From Gemmatimonadota bacterium (GTDB lineage Bacteria; Gemmatimonadota; Gemmatimonadetes; Longimicrobiales; Gaopeijiaceae): a DNA stretch of 64,000 nucleotides. The stretch spans positions 1 through 64,000 of the forward strand of contig JAPPNN010000029.1 in assembly GCA_028873815.1 (NCBI GenBank). Direction: 5' to 3'. Below the pieces are notes generated by a model. It saw only the letters and a program-made list of their open reading frames with translations, was not told where the DNA came from and did not search any database. The position numbers were made by a program, and so were the translations under genes. Position 1 is the first letter of the stretch, and every line of letters begins with the position of its first letter. Shown here one piece after another: positions 57,567 through 64,000 of the stretch.

Positions 57567-59918
57567 ATGAGAAGAATTATGAGGGTTCTTCGGGCAGGCC
57601 TGGTGGCCACGGTGCTCCTCCCCGGCTCGCTGCTCGCGCAGGGGTTCGGAGGAAGCGTGGCGGTTTGGGGCAATGAGGTTCTGGTGGCGGACCCCGCCTT
57701 TGGCGGCTCCAGCGCCGGGGGTATCTACACCTACGTGCGCGAAGGGGACCGCTGGGTCGAGACCGACAGGCTCACCGGTCCGGAACCCTCCGCCGGCGAC
57801 GGATTCGGGTACGGGATCGCTGTTTCGGGAGACCGCATGCTCGTGACGGCCCTGAACCCGCGCTCTCGCCAGGGCGGTGGCATCCATTCGTATGTTCGCA
57901 CTGGGACAGGGTGGATTCATGATGGGATGGTTGTTGCCGATGCGTTTCCCGAAGGCACGATGATGGGCCTCGCCGCGTTGCATGGCGACCGCGCCGCGAT
58001 AGCTACGGCCTCGATGGGTGCGGAAGGGTCCGTCCTGCTGTTCCGCCACGTCGACGGCTCCTGGATCCAGGAGGCCGAGCTGGTGTCGCCCCGGCAGCGG
58101 GAGAGGACCGGATTCGGCGGGTCGATCGCGCTATCCGACGACCTGCTCGTCGTGGGAGCGCCCATTGCCGACTCCGCGATGGGTGCGGCGTTCGTCTACG
58201 AGCCGGGCCCCGACGGGTGGGACATGACCGCGGAACTCGCCACGGACGGGGGCAGCGGCGCCTATCTGGGCACGGCCGCGCTGATCATGGAAGACCGTAT
58301 CCTCCTGGGCGGCGGGCACCCCCTGAACGAAGCGGGGGCGGTGTACGTCTTCGCGCGCGAGGACGATGAATGGGCCGAGCTGGGCCGACTCGGCGCCTTC
58401 GACGGATCTCCCGGCGACCAGTTCGGGACCACCATGGCGGCGGACGGACCGACGCTGTGGGTGGGCGCGCCGGGCGTGGACACCCGCCGGGGCGGCATCT
58501 ACGAGTTCACCAGCGACGGAACGGGTGGCTGGGCCTCCGCGATGAAGCTGACCGAGGCCGCGCCCGCGCCCGGTGCCTGGATGGGCACGAGAGTGGCCTA
58601 CGGCAACGGGGTGCTGGTTTCGGGAATGCCCAGGGACGACTACGGTGCCGGCACGGCACTGATTCTCGAGCGGGACGGGGAAGGTTGGACGGATGGCTTT
58701 TCCGTGTTCACGGACATCGATGGGATGGAACCCGTGCTCGGAGGCCAGGTCGACTGCGCCGAGGGCATCGCGTCGGCGTTCGGGTGCAGCGACGTGGACC
58801 TTGTCTCCTTCGTTCCGGTGGAGGATCTCGGCGGCAGCCGCGGTGTCCGTGTCAACGATGTATGGGGATGGACGGATCCCGAGTCGGAGCGTGACTATGC
58901 CATCGTGGGACGGATGGACGGCACTTCCTTCGTGGACGTGACCGACCCGGGCACCCCTGTCGTCGTCGGCAACCTGCCCAAGCCGGAATGGGCGCCGGGG
59001 AGCATCTGGAGGGACATGAAGGTCTATCGCGACCATGTCTTCATCGTGGCGGACGGAGCTGCCGACCACGGCATGCAGGTGTTCGACCTTACCAGGTTGC
59101 GCGAGTTCGCCGGCGAGATGCTCACCTTCGACATGGACGCGCACTACGACCGGATCAACAGCGTTCACAACATCGTGATCAACGAGGAGACCGGATTCGC
59201 GTACGCCGTCGGCAGCAGTGGAGGCGGGGACACCTGTGGTGGTGGGCTCCACATGATCAACATCCAGGAGCCCCAGGATCCGGTGTTCGCGGGGTGCTTC
59301 GCAGACCCCACAACGGGAAGATCCGGCACCGGTTACTCCCATGACGCCCAGTGTGTCATCTATGACGGACCCGACCGGGAGCACGCCGGCAAGGAGATCT
59401 GCTTCGGCGCCAACGAGACGGCGCTGAGCATCGCCGACGTTACCGACAAGGAGAATCCGATCGCCCTGGCGATGGGCGAATACCCCAACGTCGGCTACAC
59501 GCACCAGGGCTGGCTCACCGAGGATCAGGCCTACTTCTACATGAACGACGAGTTGGACGAAGTGGGCGGGCTCACGCAGGGAACGCGGACCCTCATCTGG
59601 GACGTCAGCGATCTGGACGAGCCGATCATGGTCAAGGAGCATGTGTCGGAAAACACGGCCAGCGACCACAACCTCTACATCGTCGGCAACCTGATGTACC
59701 AGTCCAACTACAACAGCGGACTGCGTGTTCTGGACATCTCCGATGCCGTTAACCCGCTCGAAGTCGCGTTCTTCGACACGGTGCCGGGTGAGGATTCTCC
59801 GTCCATGGACGGCTCCTGGAGCAACTACCCCTTCTTCGCATCCGGAGTCATCGTCGTGACATCGGGGTCGCAGGGACTGTTCCTGGTCAAGAAGCGGAAC
59901 CGCACGCCTGTCTCCTGA
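57567..59918 (+). CDS. Choice-of-anchor B family propeller protein
   Basis: The 783-aa product (ATG 57567; 57546 and 57579 are alternatives) has a signal peptide (to LLAQ). The first half carries FG-GAP-like repeats (GFGYGIAVSGDRMLV, FGGSIALSDDLLVVGAP) and the second half LVIVD-like repeats (VDVTDPGTPVVVGNL, VLDISDAVNPLEVAFFDT). This matches the choice-of-anchor B layout. It is probably secreted or surface-bound; no anchor is visible at the C-terminus (KKRNRTPVS). Two further propeller proteins follow. Confidence 0.85.
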   Translation: MRRIMRVLRAGLVATVLLPGSLLAQGFGGSVAVWGNEVLVADPAFGGSSAGGIYTYVREGDRWVETDRLTGPEPSAGDGFGYGIAVSGDRMLVTALNPRSRQGGGIHSYVRTGTGWIHDGMVVADAFPEGTMMGLAALHGDRAAIATASMGAEGSVLLFRHVDGSWIQEAELVSPRQRERTGFGGSIALSDDLLVVGAPIADSAMGAAFVYEPGPDGWDMTAELATDGGSGAYLGTAALIMEDRILLGGGHPLNEAGAVYVFAREDDEWAELGRLGAFDGSPGDQFGTTMAADGPTLWVGAPGVDTRRGGIYEFTSDGTGGWASAMKLTEAAPAPGAWMGTRVAYGNGVLVSGMPRDDYGAGTALILERDGEGWTDGFSVFTDIDGMEPVLGGQVDCAEGIASAFGCSDVDLVSFVPVEDLGGSRGVRVNDVWGWTDPESERDYAIVGRMDGTSFVDVTDPGTPVVVGNLPKPEWAPGSIWRDMKVYRDHVFIVADGAADHGMQVFDLTRLREFAGEMLTFDMDAHYDRINSVHNIVINEETGFAYAVGSSGGGDTCGGGLHMINIQEPQDPVFAGCFADPTTGRSGTGYSHDAQCVIYDGPDREHAGKEICFGANETALSIADVTDKENPIALAMGEYPNVGYTHQGWLTEDQAYFYMNDELDEVGGLTQGTRTLIWDVSDLDEPIMVKEHVSENTASDHNLYIVGNLMYQSNYNSGLRVLDISDAVNPLEVAFFDTVPGEDSPSMDGSWSNYPFFASGVIVVTSGSQGLFLVKKRNRTPVS

Positions 59919-59952
59919 CGTGAGAGTGTTCTTCCGATCGAAAGGCGCAGTG

Positions 59953-61053
59953 ATGACCTTGTCGCATACCCCTCGCACGGCAGCGCGCCACGCCCTCGCC
60001 ATCCTGCTTGCCTGCATCGGTGGGGCACTGAACGGCGCCGCGCATGTCGCGGACGGCCAGACGGCAACGACCGAGCGCGTGTATGTGGCCAACCAGGCGG
60101 CCGCCAGTGTCTCCGTCATCGACGCGGCGTCCGGGACGGTCATCGAGACCATCGACCTCACGCAACTCGGCTTCGACCCCAACTGCCGCCCCCACCACAC
60201 CGCGGTGGATCCTGACGGCCGTCACTGGTACGTCTCGCTGATCGGCGGCGGCAACGTCCTCCGTTTCAACGCGGACAATGAACTGGTCAGCCGCGCGCCG
60301 TTCGAGACGCCCGGCCTGCTGACCGTCGACCCGTCCAGCGACCGCTTGTACGTGGGCCGCTCGATGATGGCGGTCAATCCGCCGCAGCGCATCGGTGCGA
60401 TCGACCGCGACGACATGACCGTGCAGGAGCTGGACGTGTTCTTCCCGCGTCCGCACGCCCTGACCATCGACCCCGTGACGAACCGCATCTTCACGGCTTC
60501 GCTGGTCGAGAACCGCGTCGCGGTTGTGGAAGGCGGCACCGAGGCGCTGGAGCTGGTGGACATCGCCGGCCCGCCCCACACCCTCGTGCAGTTCGCGCTT
60601 TCCCCCGACGGCCGCCGTCTCGTAGCCACCACCCAGTTGACCGGAAAGCTCCTGGTCTTCGACGCCACCACGCCCGCCCTCGCCCTTGTTGCCGAAGTCG
60701 ACGTGGGTACGCAGCCCTGGCATCCGGCCTTCTCGCCGAGCGGGGACCGGGTGTATTTCGGCGCCAAGGACGATGACGCGGTCGTGGTGGTCGAGACGGA
60801 GGGCTGGTCCGTGGTGACACGCATCACCGCGCCGGGAATCGTGGAACCGCACGGCAGCGCGGTCACCGCCGACGGCCGCTACCTGTTCGTATCGAACCGG
60901 AACCTCAAGGGCGCCTACACGCCCACGCGCCAGGTGGAGAACAACGCCGATGTGGGCACGGTGGTGAAAATCGACACCCGCACGCTGGAAGTCGTACAGA
61001 CAATCGAAGTCGGGACGTATCCTGCCGGGATCTCGCTTGGGGCCATTCCGTGA
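59953..61053 (+). CDS. YncE-like secreted 7-bladed propeller
   Basis: The 366-aa product (ATG 59953) has a signal peptide (to VADGQ) and YncE/YVTN-type repeats (RVYVANQAAASVSVIDAASGTVI, RLYVGRSM, ADVGTVVKIDTRTLEVV). Such propellers bind other proteins or metals in the periplasm; no enzymatic role is shown. It overlaps the next gene by four bases (GTGA). It follows the choice-of-anchor protein by 34 bases. Confidence 0.87.
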   Translation: MTLSHTPRTAARHALAILLACIGGALNGAAHVADGQTATTERVYVANQAAASVSVIDAASGTVIETIDLTQLGFDPNCRPHHTAVDPDGRHWYVSLIGGGNVLRFNADNELVSRAPFETPGLLTVDPSSDRLYVGRSMMAVNPPQRIGAIDRDDMTVQELDVFFPRPHALTIDPVTNRIFTASLVENRVAVVEGGTEALELVDIAGPPHTLVQFALSPDGRRLVATTQLTGKLLVFDATTPALALVAEVDVGTQPWHPAFSPSGDRVYFGAKDDDAVVVVETEGWSVVTRITAPGIVEPHGSAVTADGRYLFVSNRNLKGAYTPTRQVENNADVGTVVKIDTRTLEVVQTIEVGTYPAGISLGAIP

Positions 61054-62924
61054 CCCCCGGCCGTACCGTCGCCGTCGTCCTTTTCCTGTCGGGGTCCGTC
61101 GGCGTGTGTGCCCCTGCGCCAGCCCCGCTGCCTCCGGCTCCGGTATCCTTCGCCCCGGCTTCCGACTGGGAACGCGTCGTATACGGCATCGAGGTCACGG
61201 ACGAGGCGGGAGAGCCGATCGATCATCCCTTCCTGGGTGGGTTCAACCTTCCCCGGCCGCAGCTCGCCGATGCGGACGGAGACGGCGATCTGGACCTCTT
61301 CATCCAGGAGCGCTCGAACCAGGTGATGTTCTTCCGCAACGAGTCGGAGGGCGGCCCGCCCGCCTACCGCTGGGTCACCGATGCTTTCGAAAACCTGCCG
61401 GTGGGCGAGTGGTTCCGTTTCGTGGACGTGGACCTCGACGGCGACCTGGACCTTCTCGCGGAAGAGCCGTTCAGCTACATCCGCTACTACCGCAACGACG
61501 GCGGGGCGGGGCCGGCCGCCTACGTCCTGGCGACAGATACGATCAAGGACGTCATGGGCGAACCCGTCTTCTCCGACCGCCAGAACATCCCCAACGCGGC
61601 GGACATCGACTGCGACGGGATGCTCGATCTCCTGATCGGCCGCCTCACGGGCACCATCACGCGCTACGAGGCCGAGTCCATCGACGAGGACGGCGTGCCG
61701 CGCTTCCGTCACGTCACGGATTCGTTCGAGGACATCGAGATCATCGGTGCCTTCCAGGGAAGTCTGCACGGCGCCAACACCATGGCGCTCGGCGACATCG
61801 ACGAGGACGGCGACCACGATCTTTTCTGGGGCGATTTCTTCGAGCCCGGCCTCCTCTTCATCGAGAACACCGGCAGCTGCCGCCGTCCCGTGCTCAGGGG
61901 CGTGCCGAGGCCGTTTCCGCTGCGCGATCCCGTGAGCACGTCGGGCTACAATGCTCCCGCGCTCGGGGACATCGACCAGGACGGCGACATGGACCTGACC
62001 ATGGGAGTGCTGGGCGGGGCCTTCAATCCCAACCTCACCACGGTCGAGAACCTCCACCAGTTCCAGCAGGGCACGGACGGCGGGTTCACCGAGACCTCCA
62101 CGCGGCTGGTTCGCAGCCTCGACGTCGGCAGCGAGTCGATCCCAGCGTTCACGGACCTGGACGGCGACGGCGATCTGGACCTCCTCGTGTCCAACAAGAT
62201 CGAGCCGGGGGACACCCGCAGCGGACGGCTCTACGTGTTCGAGAACACCGGCACACCGACCGCCCCCGCCTTCACCGCGCGAGGCACCGTGCCGGGGCTA
62301 CCGGAAGCGTACCACTATGCTCCCGCCTTCGGAGACCTCGACGGCGACGGCGACGACGACATGCTGCTGGGCGAATGGCGCGACCGGGTCGCCTACTACC
62401 GCAACGACGGCGGCCGCCGCGGCCGTGCGGGACGCCGCGGTTCGGACGACCTGCTGCCGCGCTGGACCCTCGTGGACTCGGCAGCAGCCACACTCACGCG
62501 CGGACGCAACACCACTCCCGCCCTGGGCGATCTGGACGCGGACGGAGACCTCGATCTCATCGTCGGCGAGTCGTCCGGCACGCTCAACTATTACCGCAAC
62601 GACGGTGGCCCGGGTTCGCCGGACTTCGTGCTCGTCTCGGACGAATTCCAGGCCATCGACATCGGCCGCAGGAGTGTTCCCACCATCCTCGATCTGGACG
62701 GCGACGGCGACCTGGATCTCGCCGTGGGAACGGAGGCCTCCGGGCTTCTGTTCTACCTGAACGAGGGATCTCCCGACGAGCCTGTTTTCGTCGAGACCGT
62801 GCCTTTTTCGCCCGCAGTCCCCACATTCACCGCACCCGTTTTCGTCGATGTCGACGGAGACGGTGACCGGGATCTGGTAGCGGGCGGGGTGGGTGGCGGG
62901 ATCACGGTCTACCGCAGACGATAG
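61050..62924 (+). CDS. Secreted FG-GAP/VCBS-repeat protein
   Basis: The 624-aa product starts at GTG 61050. A signal peptide (to about 21, with a Cys in GVCAPAPAP that could be lipidated) precedes about ten repeats with D-x-D-x-D-G-D-x-D calcium loops (DADGDGDLDLFI, DLDGDGDLDLL). Integrin-like FG-GAP propellers bind calcium and act at the surface. Coupled to the YncE-like gene, it forms the end of a three-gene propeller series. Confidence 0.88.
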   Translation: MTPGRTVAVVLFLSGSVGVCAPAPAPLPPAPVSFAPASDWERVVYGIEVTDEAGEPIDHPFLGGFNLPRPQLADADGDGDLDLFIQERSNQVMFFRNESEGGPPAYRWVTDAFENLPVGEWFRFVDVDLDGDLDLLAEEPFSYIRYYRNDGGAGPAAYVLATDTIKDVMGEPVFSDRQNIPNAADIDCDGMLDLLIGRLTGTITRYEAESIDEDGVPRFRHVTDSFEDIEIIGAFQGSLHGANTMALGDIDEDGDHDLFWGDFFEPGLLFIENTGSCRRPVLRGVPRPFPLRDPVSTSGYNAPALGDIDQDGDMDLTMGVLGGAFNPNLTTVENLHQFQQGTDGGFTETSTRLVRSLDVGSESIPAFTDLDGDGDLDLLVSNKIEPGDTRSGRLYVFENTGTPTAPAFTARGTVPGLPEAYHYAPAFGDLDGDGDDDMLLGEWRDRVAYYRNDGGRRGRAGRRGSDDLLPRWTLVDSAAATLTRGRNTTPALGDLDADGDLDLIVGESSGTLNYYRNDGGPGSPDFVLVSDEFQAIDIGRRSVPTILDLDGDGDLDLAVGTEASGLLFYLNEGSPDEPVFVETVPFSPAVPTFTAPVFVDVDGDGDRDLVAGGVGGGITVYRRR

Positions 62925-62931
62925 GAGTCGG

Positions 62932-63444
62932 ATGGACCTCAGAGACGTGCAGGCCGTCATCGACAGCGCGAAGGTCCGGGACAACGGTATGCTGGAGGAC
63001 TTCATCCGCAGCACCGCGCCGAACGCGACGGAAGAGGAAGTCCTGGAGGCGGCCGCAGTCGCGATCGAGGTCGTGGAAACCGTTCCGGTGCTGCTGGCCA
63101 GGGCCGCCCAGGCCGCGGACCAGCGTGGCCTCAGGGTGGTGGTCATGCCGCTGCTGGAACACGCAGCGCGCTACTTCGTCAATCCCGTCGACCTGATTCC
63201 CGAGATGACCCAGGGCATGGCGGGGCTTCTGGACGACACCTACCTGGCCCTGCGCATCCTCGAAAACCTGAATCGGGGCTCGGACCCGCTGTTCGACGCT
63301 GACTTCGACGAACCGCTGCGCTTCCTGCGTAGGCTTGTGGGTCGAGAGATCGCCAGAAAGCTCGACGCCGCCTCGATCTTCGCACTCCAGGACGTGTCGA
63401 CGCACGTCAGCAGGGTGTTCGCCGAGATGGGAAGGCCCTCCTGA
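62932..63444 (+). CDS. DUF1232/YkvA-like protein
   Basis: The 170-aa product starts at ATG 62932, five bases after AGGAG. The central part (about 75-115: HAARYFVNPVDLIPEMTQGM, GLLDDTYLALRIL) matches the DUF1232 pattern of a short helical pair often associated with membranes. Function is unknown. It begins eight bases after the FG-GAP gene, so it may share the transcript. Confidence 0.75.
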   Translation: MDLRDVQAVIDSAKVRDNGMLEDFIRSTAPNATEEEVLEAAAVAIEVVETVPVLLARAAQAADQRGLRVVVMPLLEHAARYFVNPVDLIPEMTQGMAGLLDDTYLALRILENLNRGSDPLFDADFDEPLRFLRRLVGREIARKLDAASIFALQDVSTHVSRVFAEMGRPS

Positions 63445-63504
63445 CCGTGCGCGGCCGGGAAAACGGGAAACGTTGCGGTTGCCGGGACCGTATTTGAGCA
63501 AAAA

Positions 63505-63519
63505 CGGGGCTGAGCCCCG
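63505..63519 (+). other. Short perfect hairpin before the small membrane gene
   Basis: CGGGGC (63505-63510) pairs with GCCCCG (63514-63519) over a three-base loop, 19 bases before the ATG at 63538. It may slow or tune translation of the next gene. No T-run is present. Confidence 0.35.
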
Positions 63520-63537
63520 GGAAAGGACAGAAAGACC

Positions 63538-63813
63538 ATGTTTGAGTTGATTGCTCTGGGCATCGGCGGTGCGGCGGGCCTGTTCGGACACGTGAAGTCG
63601 AAGGACTTCGTACGCCGCAAGCTCAGGTACACCAAGGTCGCGGAGAAGTCGGCGGGCGGAATGGGACTGGCGGCCGGCGCGGCCACGGCGATCGCCGCCG
63701 CACCGGTCGTGGCATTGCTGCCGGTGGTGGGTACGGGCACGGCGATCCTCGTCGGCCTCGGCGTGGGAACGGGCGTCGGAGTCGGCATCAAGCAGGCGCG
63801 AAAGGGACAATAG
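63538..63813 (+). CDS. Small Gly-rich membrane protein
   Basis: The 91-aa product begins at ATG 63538 behind AAAGGAC. Two hydrophobic Gly/Ala-rich segments (about 3-17 and 40-84: GLAAGAATAIAAAPVVALLP, GTGTAILVGLGVGTGVGVG) flank a basic stretch. Glycine-zipper-like spacing suggests membrane insertion and oligomerisation. No family is recognised. Confidence 0.65.
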   Translation: MFELIALGIGGAAGLFGHVKSKDFVRRKLRYTKVAEKSAGGMGLAAGAATAIAAAPVVALLPVVGTGTAILVGLGVGTGVGVGIKQARKGQ

Positions 63814-63817
63814 AGCA

Positions 63818-63834
63818 GGCCTCACGGGGAGGCC
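63818..63834 (+). terminator. Terminator-like hairpin
   Basis: GGCCTC (63818-63823) pairs with GAGGCC (63829-63834) over a five-base loop, directly after the small membrane gene. There is no clear T-run, so termination is uncertain. Confidence 0.4.
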
Positions 63835-63888
63835 CCACGGGGACAGCCCCCGCCTTCCTAGCGTGCACCGCACAAAGGACCCGACCCC

Positions 63889-64000
63889 TTGAACCAGGAC
63901 AAGCGCACCGTCAGGTCATGGGTGCTGTACGACTTCGCGAACTCCATCTTTCCGGCGGTGATGACGACGGCGGTGTTTCCGCTGTTCTACGTGAACGTCA
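63889..64000 (+). CDS. MFS transporter, UMF1-like (partial)
   Basis: Only the first 37 residues fall in the window. TTG 63889, about nine bases after AAAGGA, starts LNQDKRTVRSWVLYDFANSI, the typical opening of UMF1/Atg22-type major-facilitator proteins (WVLYDFANSxF). The first membrane helix continues to the window edge. The substrate is unknown. Confidence 0.75.
   Translation, partial: MNQDKRTVRSWVLYDFANSIFPAVMTTAVFPLFYVNV

Overview
The window is GC-rich (roughly 65% by eye) and looks chromosomal. It resembles Gemmatimonadota: many secreted lipoproteins, a TolB-like propeller fused to an amidohydrolase, a TonB-dependent receptor with a CarboxypepD_reg-like N-domain, a PQQ dehydrogenase, and 'choice-of-anchor' and FG-GAP propeller proteins. 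No rRNA or marker gene is present, so the phylum is an inference from gene style.

Region 1 (1-21.9 kb) is an accessory island. It holds an Mrr-type restriction enzyme, an intact tyrosine recombinase (4315-5475), a type I restriction-modification operon (hsdM, a small membrane protein, a HEPN protein of the HI0074 type, a nucleotidyltransferase-HsdS fusion, hsdR), several unrecognised proteins (two with HExxH zinc-protease motifs, one with a C-terminal HEPN-like motif), a decayed vapBC pair, and two truncated relatives of the recombinase (20.4-21.8 kb). Short repeats shared by the recombinase 3' flanks suggest repeated integration and decay.

Region 2 (21.9-28.8 kb) starts with hsp20, which has a GG-N10-GC sigma-54-type promoter and four copies of a 15-bp inverted repeat. 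It continues with secreted lipoproteins, an M15-type peptidase, ahcY, an intact vapBC with three operator-like repeats, and an orphan ParS/MbcA-type antitoxin.

Region 3 (28.8-49.2 kb) encodes envelope and secreted enzymes: amidohydrolase, TonB receptor, cyclase, PQQ dehydrogenase, metallo-beta-lactamase-fold proteins, M20 peptidase, dienelactone hydrolase, and a TlpA/CcdA thiol-redox operon. It also has asnB. Two exported thioredoxin-fold genes carry an in-frame TGA exactly where the catalytic Cys is expected. Both have a 6-bp hairpin starting 15 nt after the TGA, so I read them as selenoproteins.

Region 4 (49.4-54.8 kb) is the most unusual part. It holds a membrane-anchored C39 peptidase, six tandem genes for 94-111 aa exported precursors that all end in C-x2-C-x17-28-C-x3-C after a double-glycine-like V-x-G-G/Q/R site, a strong intercistronic hairpin, a membrane thioredoxin-like protein, a polytopic membrane protein and a two-gene ABC transporter. 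I infer a peptide production, disulfide maturation and immunity/export system, possibly bacteriocin-like and reminiscent of halocin C8.

Region 5 (54.9-64 kb) encodes an M28 peptidase, an Asp/Glu/hydantoin racemase-family protein, three propeller/FG-GAP proteins in tandem, a DUF1232-like protein, a small membrane protein, and the start of a UMF1-type transporter cut by the window edge.
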